NCBI RefSeq assembly: GCF_018616375.1
Contig: NZ_JAEQBB010000004.1
Coordinates: 62,001 to 126,000, forward strand
Length of the DNA: 64,000 nucleotides
Reading direction: 5' to 3'
Source: Exiguobacterium sp. J17977
GTDB taxonomy: Bacteria > Bacillota > Bacilli > Exiguobacteriales > Exiguobacteriaceae
Below, one piece after another: positions 52,553-61,084 of the stretch. The number at the start of each line of letters is the position of its first letter. Within the stretch, counting starts at the first letter, position 1. The notes beneath the pieces are model-generated. The model was not told the origin of the DNA, ran no database searches, and saw nothing but the letters and a program-made list of their open reading frames with translations. Both the position numbers and the translations under genes were made by a program.

Positions 52553-53482
52553 TCATGTAAATCGTTCGACGTAGCGCCGGTCGATGGTCCGTTTCAACCA
52601 ATATGGAAACCGCCCGTGCCACGTCAACTTCCCGTACGTCAAGAGCGCTTGTCCCGGCGTCGTCAGTAAGATATTGAGCGATGTCCGTGATTTGAACGGT
52701 CGCGGTGTACCGAGCAATAGGCGGGCGACGTGCCGCCCCGAACGCACGGCATCAACGCCGCCGTTCAACCGAGCCGCCATATCACCGGTGACGAAGATGT
52801 CGCGATAGACCGGATGCCGCAAATCGTCCTCGGTCTCAATGAACGCCGCTTCTTCCGCCAGACCGGACGCCGACCACCAGTCGTCGGCAACGACACCGGT
52901 CGCATCCAAGACGAGTCCGTCCGCTTGTCCAGGTTGGAACGGGGCCAGGATGATTGTCACGCCGCTCCGGACGAGACGACGTGCCATGCGCTGAGCGACG
53001 TGCCGCGGGAGTTCAGGCAACAGGCGACGCGCATACAATGTCACGCGTCGCTTGTGACGGATGCATGCGAAGGCGAGCTCGACCCCGGCCTTGCCGCCAC
53101 CGACAATCGTGACCGCCTCACAGTTGACGATGTCGTCCAAGACGTAGGACGTCATCGGTTTGATGCCTGTGCCAAGTCCACGGCTTTTGGCACCAGTCGC
53201 GAGCACGAGGACGTCATAGCCGACTTGTCCGCGTTCGGTCTCAACAATCCGGGCGTCCGGGTCGAGACCGATGAGGCGATGCGCGACCGGTGTCACATCA
53301 GGTCGCAACCGTGTCGTCGCCGATTCCATCTCCCCGGCAATCACTTGCGGGAACGCACCCGTGTAAATCGTTTCACGTCCCCCGATGTACTGGACGTCAT
53401 ACATTTCATGTAGCGCATCGAGCTGCTCGAGAATCTCGAGCTGTCCGTGACCGAGCCCAACGAGGACGAGACGGGGCTTCAT
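52553..53482 (-). CDS. FAD/NAD-dependent oxidoreductase of the SelD-N-terminal-domain type
   Basis: 309 residues. FAD-binding start RLVLVGLGHGQLEILEQLDA, then TIYTGAFPQVIAGE (matching the TPYSGMLPGLIAG-type loop), LVLATGAKSRG, a second dinucleotide fold VTIVGGGKAGVELAF, IFVTGDMAA, and a C-terminus LTWHGRFPYWLKRTIDRRYV. These features fit the NDH-2-like flavoprotein that in some organisms is fused to the N-terminus of SelD (TIGR03169-like). There is no SelD part here. The ATG overlaps the phosphotransferase stop by four bases, so it is the last gene of the ynj-like operon. Electron partner and substrate unknown. Confidence 0.8.
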   Translation of the reverse strand: MKPRLVLVGLGHGQLEILEQLDALHEMYDVQYIGGRETIYTGAFPQVIAGEMESATTRLRPDVTPVAHRLIGLDPDARIVETERGQVGYDVLVLATGAKSRGLGTGIKPMTSYVLDDIVNCEAVTIVGGGKAGVELAFACIRHKRRVTLYARRLLPELPRHVAQRMARRLVRSGVTIILAPFQPGQADGLVLDATGVVADDWWSASGLAEEAAFIETEDDLRHPVYRDIFVTGDMAARLNGGVDAVRSGRHVARLLLGTPRPFKSRTSLNILLTTPGQALLTYGKLTWHGRFPYWLKRTIDRRYVERFT

Positions 53483-54060
53483 CGTAAAATCCGCCGCGCT
53501 TCGAGCAACCGTTGCAAAATGGTCGCCACTTCAAGGACGAGGAACATCGTCGCGATGACGCCAATCCACGTCGGGAATAAAATCATGAGCGTGAACAAGA
53601 TGAAGCATTCCGTCCGCTCCAAAATCCCCGGTTGGTAATAGAACGACTTTTCCGACCTGCGGGAGCTGCTCGCCCCGACGGCGAGGAATAACGTCATCGC
53701 CACGACGAACGAACCGAGCAACAGCAGAAAGATCGGCATGTGCTCCGGATGACGTAAGGCGAGCGCGATGACGACGGCAATCTCGACGATGCGATCGAAC
53801 ACGAGGTCGAGCACCGTCCCAAAGCCCGTCCTCTGTGAACGCCGCGCCATCGTCCCATCGAGGACATCGAACAGACCGGACACCCACAACAGCAACACGG
53901 CCGTCCATAGCATGTCGTTATAGATGAATAGGCCGACCGAAATGCCGATGATGCCCCCGAGGACGGTCACCTCATTCGGTGTAAACTTCCATTTCAAGAG
54001 CCGATCGGCCCCGCGCTCGATGACGGGACGAACGAACCGGCTACCGTATGTGTCTAACAT
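53479..54060 (-). CDS. ynjF: YnjF-type CDP-alcohol phosphatidyltransferase
   Basis: 193 residues, about six membrane helices, with the complete CDP-alcohol motif D-x2-D-G-x2-A-R-x8-G-x3-D-x3-D in LFDVLDGTMARRSQRTGFGT plus VLDLVFDR. E. coli YnjF, encoded beside the ynjBCD transporter, is the best positional match; its alcohol substrate is unknown. ATG 54060 shares one base with the ABC ATPase stop, with AGGAGG upstream. Confidence 0.85.
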   Translation of the reverse strand: MLDTYGSRFVRPVIERGADRLLKWKFTPNEVTVLGGIIGISVGLFIYNDMLWTAVLLLWVSGLFDVLDGTMARRSQRTGFGTVLDLVFDRIVEIAVVIALALRHPEHMPIFLLLLGSFVVAMTLFLAVGASSSRRSEKSFYYQPGILERTECFILFTLMILFPTWIGVIATMFLVLEVATILQRLLEARRILR

Positions 54061-54947
54061 CAAATTCCTCCTTGTCTCTTACGTAAATAATACGTCTCGC
54101 CGTCCCGGAACGATTCATCTCTCGGCAAGATGACATAGTCCCCCTGCCCGCGGCGATACTCGCCGAGACGATGCCCGAAACGCGTGAACGATCGGACGAG
54201 CTCGACCGTCTCTTCCGTCGGGGAGTCAGTCACCTCGATCTGAAGCGAGGGATACAGCCTGCCGTCCAGTACAATAAAGTCACCGAACGTCGATTCCGTC
54301 TCGGCTAACACTTGTGGGGTTCCGCTCGCGCGGACACGCCCCGCTTCGAGCAGCGTCACCCGATCAGCGACGAGCATCGCTTCCTCCCGGTCGTGCGTCA
54401 CGAGCAGCGCCGTCAATCCAAGTTCACGGACGAGGTCGCGAATCAAGCGCTGCAACTCGTATTTGAGATTGGGATCGAGGTTTGTGAACGGTTCATCGAG
54501 CAGGATGAGCCGTGGCGAAGCCGCGAGTGCCCGGGCAAAGCTCACCCGTTGTTGTTCCCCGCCCGACAGCTCGTGAATCTCAGCGTCATAGCGACCTGCC
54601 AGTCGAACGCGGGAGAGCCACGTCTCTGCTTCTTGACGCGACCGATTCGGCGTGGCCAGCGTCACGTTCTCGCCGACCGTTAAGTGTGGGAACATGAGTG
54701 GGGATTGCGACAGCATCGTGATTCGGCGCAAGTGAGGCGGCACCCCGTCGAGCGGCGTCTCCTCCCACGTCACTGTACCGGAGTCGTGTGTCTGTAATCC
54801 TGCGATGATGCGGAGCAACGTCGACTTCCCGGACCCGCTCACGCCGACGAGAGCATGAATCTCGCCGTTCGGAATGTCTAAATCAATGCCGCGTAACACG
54901 TCGCGGTCTTTAAAGCGTTTTTGAACACCTGATAACACTAAACTCAT
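54060..54947 (-). CDS. ynjD: YnjD-type ABC transporter ATPase
   Basis: 295 residues: Walker A GVSGSGKST, Q-loop MLSQSPLMFP, signature LSGGEQQRVSFARALAASP, Walker B LILLDEPFTNLD, H-loop LLVTHDREEAM. The last ~80 residues are an extra C-terminal domain. It powers the permease pair upstream; overlaps both neighbours (4 bases and 1 base). Confidence 0.93.
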   Translation of the reverse strand: MSLVLSGVQKRFKDRDVLRGIDLDIPNGEIHALVGVSGSGKSTLLRIIAGLQTHDSGTVTWEETPLDGVPPHLRRITMLSQSPLMFPHLTVGENVTLATPNRSRQEAETWLSRVRLAGRYDAEIHELSGGEQQRVSFARALAASPRLILLDEPFTNLDPNLKYELQRLIRDLVRELGLTALLVTHDREEAMLVADRVTLLEAGRVRASGTPQVLAETESTFGDFIVLDGRLYPSLQIEVTDSPTEETVELVRSFTRFGHRLGEYRRGQGDYVILPRDESFRDGETYYLRKRQGGI

Positions 54948-55645
54948 TGCAACCGTCCTTTCGCCAATCTAATCCAGATGCCACACAGTCCTCCGAGTCC
55001 AACGTAGAGCAGGACCGGCACGAGGATGAGCACCCATGTATTCTGTAACGCCAGCGAGACGTCATTGCCTGCATAGAACTGATAAAGCCGCGTCGTGACT
55101 GTCGGGATGAGCCCCGCCCCCATCAATTGGACGAGCACGAATTGACTCAAGACGATGACCGTCGAGAACAAGACAATCGTCCGAATCGTCTCTTTCAAGA
55201 GCGGGAACAGCACGAAACCGAACCGGCTCCACGGGCCAAGCGTCAACGTCTGTTCAAGGAGCGGTCGACCGATTACGTACATGGCGTTATACGCCAACCG
55301 AATCGAATAAGGCAGCGTCGTGACGAGCAGGACGAGGCCAACTCCAATGTGTGTGCCGACAAGGCCGAGTGGCGCCAAAGCGATATACATACCGAACATA
55401 CTGGCCAGGACCGGGATGAACAGCGGAAGGAACGTGAACCATTCGACTGCAGTTTTCCATCTCGACTCGGTGAACATGAGCCACCACGCCGTCCCGATGC
55501 CGAGCCAGACGTTGACCAGGCCGAGGATGATGACATAGAGGACCGTGTTGCCGAACGCCTCATCCCAACTGAACGCAGCCGGGAACGCCAAAAACAGCCC
55601 GATGAACGGGAACAGGATCAAACCCGCGACGATAAGCCGATTCAT
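54944..55645 (-). CDS. ABC transporter permease 2 (C-terminal half of YnjC type)
   Basis: 233 residues with six membrane helices and the inner-membrane-component loop (LLEQTLTLGPWSRFGFVLFPLL, EAA-like). In E. coli the two permease halves are fused in YnjC; here this is a separate gene overlapping the first half by four bases (ATGA). Confidence 0.88.
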   Translation of the reverse strand: MNRLIVAGLILFPFIGLFLAFPAAFSWDEAFGNTVLYVIILGLVNVWLGIGTAWWLMFTESRWKTAVEWFTFLPLFIPVLASMFGMYIALAPLGLVGTHIGVGLVLLVTTLPYSIRLAYNAMYVIGRPLLEQTLTLGPWSRFGFVLFPLLKETIRTIVLFSTVIVLSQFVLVQLMGAGLIPTVTTRLYQFYAGNDVSLALQNTWVLILVPVLLYVGLGGLCGIWIRLAKGRLQ

Positions 55646-56415
55646 CGTCTCACCCCCCGTTCGATGCGCCGTCGTCGTTTAGCCGTCATGGTATAGGAGC
55701 CGATGACACCGATAAAAATGAACAGTGTCCAGATGAGAGCGACCGCATACGACTCGTACGCATTTAAAAACAGGCCGGTCGTCAATCGTTCGTAGGCGAG
55801 CACTCCGAGCAGTTCAGGGAACGTGACGCCTAACAAGGCCGGCACTTCATAGGCAAACGAAATGAACGCGACGAGTACCCAAAACGAATCAAGGAGCGGT
55901 TTGACGAGAAATGGCCATTCGGCCACTTTAAATTGTTCGAACGGCGTGAGTTGAAGCGTCTTCGCCATATCCACATAGCCTCGGTTCAATTGGGCATACG
56001 TCCCGATTACCATCAAAAACACGAACGGCACTTCTTTCCAAACGTACGTCAAGATGACGACGAGATGATGACGTTCGTTCGCCTCCACCAACCCGTAGAA
56101 CGGAAAGCCACCCGAGAACAAGACATAAAATAAATACGCTGCTGCGACGTGCGGTACGAACATCGGCCATCTGAGCAGTGATGCGAGCCATGTCGATTGC
56201 CTCCGATACACCGATCGGGCGAGCCACGTGCCGATGACAAGTGAGAGGACCGTCGAGACGAGTGTCACATACAGCGTCACTGCGAGACTGGCGCGCCAGG
56301 CCGCATCGTTCAATTCAGACCAGTCGAAGCCGACAGTCTCGTAAATCAAGAAGGCGACCCCGGTGAACGGCAAAGCCAGGACGAACAAACTGAGCCATAG
56401 ACTACTGCGCGACAC
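55642..56415 (-). CDS. ABC transporter permease 1 (N-terminal half of YnjC type)
   Basis: 257 residues with six membrane helices and an EAA-type loop (VDMAKTLQLTPFEQFKVAEWPF). GTG 56415 is chosen because AGGAG lies 7 bases upstream, within the end of the binding-protein gene, whose stop it overlaps; the frame also opens at TTG 56442. Pairs with permease 2. Confidence 0.87.
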   Translation of the reverse strand: MSRSSLWLSLFVLALPFTGVAFLIYETVGFDWSELNDAAWRASLAVTLYVTLVSTVLSLVIGTWLARSVYRRQSTWLASLLRWPMFVPHVAAAYLFYVLFSGGFPFYGLVEANERHHLVVILTYVWKEVPFVFLMVIGTYAQLNRGYVDMAKTLQLTPFEQFKVAEWPFLVKPLLDSFWVLVAFISFAYEVPALLGVTFPELLGVLAYERLTTGLFLNAYESYAVALIWTLFIFIGVIGSYTMTAKRRRRIERGVRR

Positions 56416-57571
56416 GGTCCCACTCCTCGCGAATCGCGTCAATCACGCCCGGCCCATAGTCGGGAATCGATCGTTCGGCGAGACGTTCCGGATCAGGATA
56501 AGTGACACCGTCATCAAGTTTCAAGAAGGCGTCACGGTCGGACACATCGAGTTTCGACAAATCAAGCGATGTCCCGTCCCCCCAGTATGTCGCATCTTGT
56601 TTGGCGAGCTGGGCTTCCGGTGACAGTAACTCATTGATGACGACGAGCGCACCGTTCGGATTTTTGGCATTGAACGGTACGGCGAGGAAGTGCGTCGAGG
56701 CAATCGAATGATCGAGCACGAGCGCCCGTGTCCCTTTCGGAAACACGCCGTCGTTGCGTTCCGCCTCGGCACGCCGCTCATTAAAGCCCATCGTCATCCA
56801 AACGTCACCCGCGGCGTACAGCTGGTCAAGCTGGGCGAGCGACTTCGGATACGTCGTCCCTTGTTTCCATAGAGACGGCGACCACGTCGCGAGCTTCTTC
56901 CAGAAGTCATCTGGAATCTCACCTTCACCGGCCGCAGCGCCATACTCGGCGTAGAGCAAATGACGGATGAACGCGTTTCCTGTGAAGTCTGTCACTTCAG
57001 GATACGTGAAACGGCCCGGATTTTCTTCGGTCCAACGATGTAATTCGTCGAACGTCGTCGGTGGATTCTTTACTTTGTCCGTATCATAATGTAGCACGAA
57101 CTGGACGTTGCCCCATGCAATCTCGAGCCCGTCTGTCGGTGTTCCCGCATCGGTCGCTTGCGCTTCCTCGTTCAACAGTGCGGCGTTCGGGATTTTGTCG
57201 AGCAGGTCGCCCTGCAACAAGTCCGCCTCGGCGGCGTTACGGAAATTGTCCCCATTGATCCACATCAGGTCGATGGTGCCTTCTTCTCGGTTCGCCCGCT
57301 TATCGAGCGACAATTGGCGCACAAATTCAGCCGTGTCCATCGGGACGCGGTTCAACTCCATGTCATACGTCTCTTTCAGACGGGGCGCGACATACTCATC
57401 GATATAGCGATTGATGCCATCATCGCCTCCCCACATATAAAAATTGACCGTCGACTGTTTTGCTTCTTCGGCCGCCTGTTCGAACGTCGGTGCGATTTCC
57501 GCTCGCGTCGTCCCGCAGGCAGCGAGGAAGATAAGTGACAGCATCAAGCCAAACTGTTTCAATAGGCGCAT
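56402..57571 (-). CDS. ynjB: YnjB-type ABC transporter substrate-binding lipoprotein
   Basis: 389 residues. N-terminal lipoprotein signal: MRLLKQFGLMLSLIFLAACG with lipobox LAAC (Cys at about 19), so it is tethered outside the membrane. The body is a family-1-type extracellular solute-binding fold (TVNFYMWGGDDGINRYIDEY; EIAWGNVQFVLHYDTDKV). Similar to E. coli YnjB, a thiamine/iron/polyamine-cluster binding protein of unknown ligand. ATG 57571 is the better placed of two tandem ATGs after GGGGGAG. Confidence 0.88.
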   Translation of the reverse strand: MRLLKQFGLMLSLIFLAACGTTRAEIAPTFEQAAEEAKQSTVNFYMWGGDDGINRYIDEYVAPRLKETYDMELNRVPMDTAEFVRQLSLDKRANREEGTIDLMWINGDNFRNAAEADLLQGDLLDKIPNAALLNEEAQATDAGTPTDGLEIAWGNVQFVLHYDTDKVKNPPTTFDELHRWTEENPGRFTYPEVTDFTGNAFIRHLLYAEYGAAAGEGEIPDDFWKKLATWSPSLWKQGTTYPKSLAQLDQLYAAGDVWMTMGFNERRAEAERNDGVFPKGTRALVLDHSIASTHFLAVPFNAKNPNGALVVINELLSPEAQLAKQDATYWGDGTSLDLSKLDVSDRDAFLKLDDGVTYPDPERLAERSIPDYGPGVIDAIREEWDRVAQ

Positions 57572-57605
57572 CATAGCTCCCCCTTTTTTCTCTGTGTTGA
57601 CACAT

Positions 57606-58352
57606 TTACTTTCTGTCAAATCCCCGTTTTGCGAGTCGTTCGAACATGACCGGGCACATTGCGTACAGTTTGGCGCCGAGTTCCATCCACCACGGGGCAT
57701 TCACTTCACGTTTCGACGCCTCACACGCCGCGACGACGCGTTTCGCAAGGCGATCGGGATCGAGCATAATCGATTTCACACTCGCTTCATAACGACCACT
57801 CTTATCAGCCCGGAGAAAGAACGGTGTCGCGATCGGTCCCGGGTTGACGGTCAACACATGAATCCCAGCCGGCTTCAGTTCCAACCGGAGCGCGTTCGAG
57901 AACTGGAGCAGCGCCGCTTTCGATCCGGCATAGACAGCCGATTTCGGAGTCGGGACTTTCGCCGCTTGCGAGCAGACGTTAATGATCGTACTGCCACGGC
58001 GCATCGTTCGCGCACAATCACGCGCCAGCAACATCGGGGCGGTCGCGTTCAAGCGCATCGTCTCCTCGATGACGTCGGTCGTTTGATCGACGACCCGGTC
58101 GAACTCGCCGATTCCGGCATTGTTCACCCAGACGTCGATTGCTCCATATGTACGTTCGACTCGTTCCACGAGCGTTTCATAGTCGGTACAGACGTCGGCC
58201 ACCATCCAATCGGCCGATAACGTTGCCCCTAGTTCGCGCAACCGCTCCTCGTTCCGAGCAATCAACGTCAACTTGGCACCCGACTCATAAAAAGAATGCG
58301 CCAGCGCGGCCCCAAAGCCGCTCGACGCACCCGTGATGACAATATGTCTCAT
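57606..58352 (-). CDS. yqjQ: YqjQ-like short-chain dehydrogenase
   Basis: 248-residue SDR: RHIVITGASSGFGAALAHSF, VNNAGIGEF, catalytic Ser then AVYAGSKAALLQFSNAL (YxxxK), NPGPIATPFF. Membrane-associated or lipid-type SDRs of this form (SDR family with C-terminal PWWMELGAKLYAMCP) act on ketoacyl or similar substrates. The stop is 34 bases before ynjB, so the transporter genes may be cotranscribed. Pairs with YqjP as in B. subtilis. Confidence 0.85.
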   Translation of the reverse strand: MRHIVITGASSGFGAALAHSFYESGAKLTLIARNEERLRELGATLSADWMVADVCTDYETLVERVERTYGAIDVWVNNAGIGEFDRVVDQTTDVIEETMRLNATAPMLLARDCARTMRRGSTIINVCSQAAKVPTPKSAVYAGSKAALLQFSNALRLELKPAGIHVLTVNPGPIATPFFLRADKSGRYEASVKSIMLDPDRLAKRVVAACEASKREVNAPWWMELGAKLYAMCPVMFERLAKRGFDRK

Positions 58353-59326
58353 TCTACAATTTCCTCCGCTCTCACATAAATCCATTTTCCGTCCGTCAGC
58401 TGTTTGACGACACGCCCACGTTCCTCGAGCAACGTCAAACGGGCGAACACTTCACTGAAGACGAGCGGCATCGCCCGTCGCATCTTGCGTCCATAGAGAC
58501 GCATCGACCAATCGAAGACGCTCAAACCATCAACCCAGTCGTTAAGCAATAATTCACTCCGCTCATAACGCTGACTGATGCGGGCCTCAATCAACGGAAG
58601 CGGTTTGTGAATCGGTTCCCCGTGCCCGCTCACGACAAGTTTCAAGTCGACCGCTTGCAGTTTCCGTAGCGAATCGAGATAGAGGACGACCGGCGAGGCG
58701 AACCCTTCCTCTTCGTACGGCTGTTCAATGAGCGGGTTCGGTTCGACCGCATCGATCAAATGGTCGCCCGCAATTAACACGCCACCCGGACCGAGCAATC
58801 CGAGCTGGTCACTCGCATGCCCTGGCAGATGAATCGTCTTCCACGCCCCGTCGCTCGTCACATCCTGCCCGTCCTCGAACGTCATCGTCACGGTCGTCGG
58901 ACCGATCCAACGCAACGCCTCCCGATAATCCGGCAGTTTGTTCACAATCGCCTCCGGTGTCCCGAACCAGTGCGCCAGGTCGTATAAAAACTGGTTGCCC
59001 CGCTTAATGAAGTTCGGTGTCTGTTCCAAATAGCGAACGAGTTTCTCATGTCCATAGACGGGAATCGAGGCATCACGCAGACGCCACGCCTGACCCGCAT
59101 GGTCGGCATGATGGTGCGTCAAAAATAAAAAATCAATATCCGCGAGCGTCAGTTCGAGCTCGGCCAATTGCGTCGTCAATGACGTCCATGCTTCTTCCGT
59201 GTCCGGTCCGCAATCGACCATAAAGAATCGGTTCATATGTTCGACGACATAGACGTTCACGTTGCCGACCTCGAACGGCGTCGGTATATCGAGTCTTGCC
59301 AGTTGGCTTGAAATCCAGTTCGCCAC
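58349..59326 (-). CDS. yqjP: YqjP-like metallo-beta-lactamase-fold hydrolase
   Basis: 325 residues with the MBL metal motif FLTHHHADHAGQAW, then LPGHASDQLGLLGPGGVLIAGDHLI, VVSGHGEPIH. C-terminal winged-helix-like part (LFSEVFARLTLLEERGRVVK). GTG 59326 follows AAGGGG at about 10 bases and GGGGAC closer; upstream start 59356 is weaker. Substrate unknown; four-base overlap with the SDR gene. Confidence 0.85.
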   Translation of the reverse strand: MANWISSQLARLDIPTPFEVGNVNVYVVEHMNRFFMVDCGPDTEEAWTSLTTQLAELELTLADIDFLFLTHHHADHAGQAWRLRDASIPVYGHEKLVRYLEQTPNFIKRGNQFLYDLAHWFGTPEAIVNKLPDYREALRWIGPTTVTMTFEDGQDVTSDGAWKTIHLPGHASDQLGLLGPGGVLIAGDHLIDAVEPNPLIEQPYEEEGFASPVVLYLDSLRKLQAVDLKLVVSGHGEPIHKPLPLIEARISQRYERSELLLNDWVDGLSVFDWSMRLYGRKMRRAMPLVFSEVFARLTLLEERGRVVKQLTDGKWIYVRAEEIVE

Positions 59327-59393
59327 GTCCCCACAACCCCTTCCACCTATCTTCACTCATTATACCTGTCGATAAGAATGGATTTCAATCACA

Positions 59394-59421
59394 CAAAAAA
59401 AGGAGAGGATTTCTCCTCTCC
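59394..59421 (-). terminator. gapN terminator
   Basis: GGAGAGGA / TCCTCTCC (59414-59421, 59402-59409), tetraloop GAAA, followed by TTTTTTTG on the minus strand. Confidence 0.92.
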
Positions 59422-59427
59422 GATGTC

Positions 59428-60861
59428 TTATAGGTTGATGACGGTGACTTTATCGCGTGTCATCGTCTCGAGGCTGCGTCCAATCCCTTGAACGCCGAGG
59501 CCTGACTGCTTCACGCCGATGAACGGGAAGTGGTCTGGCCCACGTTCCGTGCGACCGTTCACTTGGACCGTACCGACGTCGAGCTTGTCGGCGACCGTGA
59601 AGGCACTGTTCACGTTTTGCGTGAACACACTCGCTTGAAGACCGAACTCAGACTCGTTCGTGAGTTCAATCATCTCGTCGAGCGAGTTGACGCGAATGAC
59701 CGGCAAGACCGGTCCGAACGGCTCTTCCCAAGCGACGCGCATATCTCGCGTGACATGATCGAGAAGCGTCGGGTGCAAGAGATTGCCGTCGCGCTCGTTT
59801 CCGTGGACGACCGTCGCTTGTTTGTTGACGGCATCGTCAATCAAGCCTTGGACGTAATCCGCCGACTTCTTGTCGATGAGTGGGACGATAAAGCTGTTAT
59901 CGACCGGTGACCCGACCGTGAGTTTCTCAACACGCTCTTTCAACATGCCGACAAGTTCGTCTGCTTGGTGCTCGAGCACGAATACGCGCTTGATGGCCGT
60001 ACAGCGTTGTCCTGAATACGAGAACGCGCCGCTGACAATCTGATCAGCCGCAAGCGTGAGGTCTGCGTCTTCGAGGACGAGCGCCGGATCTTTTCCACCA
60101 AGTTCGAGCACGACAGGTACCATCGATGCCTGTTGTGACAAGTGTTGCCCTGTTCCCGTACCGCCTGTGAATGTGATCATGTCGATTCCAGGATGTGACG
60201 TCAAGTAATCACCGATGACCGACCCGCGACCTGTGACGAGGTTCAAGAGCCCGCTCGGAAGACCAGCGTCTTGGAGCGCCTCGACCATCTTCACACCACT
60301 GATGGCACCTTGTGTCGCCGGTTTGAAGACGACCGCGTTACCCGTGATGAGCGCCGGTGCGATTTTGGCTGCTGCCAAGTTGACCGGGTAGTTGAACGGT
60401 GAAATCGCGAGGACGACACCGAGCGCTTCTTTCTTGATGATTGCCATCTTGTTCTTCGAGCCGCCAGGGAATGAGTCCCCTTGCATGAACCCACCCGTGA
60501 AGCGAAGACCTTCTTCAGCCGTATAACGGATGATTTCTGCTGTCCGAACGACTTCTTTTTTCGCGTCGCTCAAGTTCTTCCCGACTTCACGCATGATGAT
60601 TTGACCAATCTCATCGACACGTTCTTCGAGTTTATCTGCCCAAGCGTACAACAGTTCGGCACGCTTGTTGACCGGAAGCGCCGCCCATTCCTGTTGTGCG
60701 CTTTTCGCGCCGTGAATCGCCTCGTCGACTTCGTCGCGAGACATCGCCTGGACGTGCCCGACGACTTCATCTGTATAAGGTGAAACGAGTTCGATTGTTT
60801 CGTTCGTTGTCGATTCCTGCCATTGTCCATTAATTAAATATGGATACGTGTTCATACTCAT
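59428..60861 (-). CDS. gapN: NADP-dependent glyceraldehyde-3-phosphate dehydrogenase (non-phosphorylating)
   Basis: 477-residue aldehyde dehydrogenase of the GapN type: VLAISPFNYPVNLAAAKIAP, FTGGTGTG, ELGGKDPALVLEDADL (general-base Glu), catalytic Cys in SGQRCTAIKR, and RGPDHFPFIGVKQSG, a GapN hallmark. It oxidises glyceraldehyde-3-phosphate directly to 3-phosphoglycerate, yielding NADPH but no ATP. ATG 60861 is used; AGGAGG lies 12 bases upstream, rather far, and ATG 60855 is an alternative. Upstream lies a sigma-A promoter with a cre-like site. Confidence 0.92.
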   Translation of the reverse strand: MSMNTYPYLINGQWQESTTNETIELVSPYTDEVVGHVQAMSRDEVDEAIHGAKSAQQEWAALPVNKRAELLYAWADKLEERVDEIGQIIMREVGKNLSDAKKEVVRTAEIIRYTAEEGLRFTGGFMQGDSFPGGSKNKMAIIKKEALGVVLAISPFNYPVNLAAAKIAPALITGNAVVFKPATQGAISGVKMVEALQDAGLPSGLLNLVTGRGSVIGDYLTSHPGIDMITFTGGTGTGQHLSQQASMVPVVLELGGKDPALVLEDADLTLAADQIVSGAFSYSGQRCTAIKRVFVLEHQADELVGMLKERVEKLTVGSPVDNSFIVPLIDKKSADYVQGLIDDAVNKQATVVHGNERDGNLLHPTLLDHVTRDMRVAWEEPFGPVLPVIRVNSLDEMIELTNESEFGLQASVFTQNVNSAFTVADKLDVGTVQVNGRTERGPDHFPFIGVKQSGLGVQGIGRSLETMTRDKVTVINL

Positions 60862-60910
60862 AATCTCTATCTGCCTCCTGAGTAAGCTTTGATATCTCGT
60901 TGCCACCCCC

Positions 60911-60939
60911 ATTGTATGCAAATCAAATCGGTTGAACAA
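60911..60939 (-). promoter_or_regulatory. gapN promoter
   Basis: Minus-strand -35 TTGTTC (60934-60939), 17-base spacer, -10 TACAAT (60911-60916). Confidence 0.7.
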
Positions 60940-60961
60940 CTATAAAGATTCAGTTTATGTA

Positions 60962-60976
60962 ATGTAAACGGTTACG
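60962..60976. promoter_or_regulatory. cre-like site between gapN and cheV
   Basis: ATGTAAACGGTTACG matches WTGNAANCGNWWNCA except the last base. It lies 22 bases upstream of the gapN -35; it could be an activating CcpA site for gapN or act on cheV. Confidence 0.45.
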
Positions 60977-61020
60977 CGTCAATTTTTTGTCAATTCCGCC
61001 TCGACTTTGCCACTTTCAAC

Positions 61021-61048
61021 TGAAGATGTTCATCAAATCGACCGATAG
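61021..61048 (+). promoter_or_regulatory. sigma-D-like promoter of cheV
   Basis: TGAA (61021-61024) - 16 bases - ACCGATAG (61041-61048) resembles the flagellar/chemotaxis sigma-D consensus TAAA-N15/16-GCCGATAT, 36 bases before cheV. Confidence 0.45.
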
Positions 61049-61084
61049 AAGAGATGAGAGTACGTGAACTAGGAGGGACCACCA

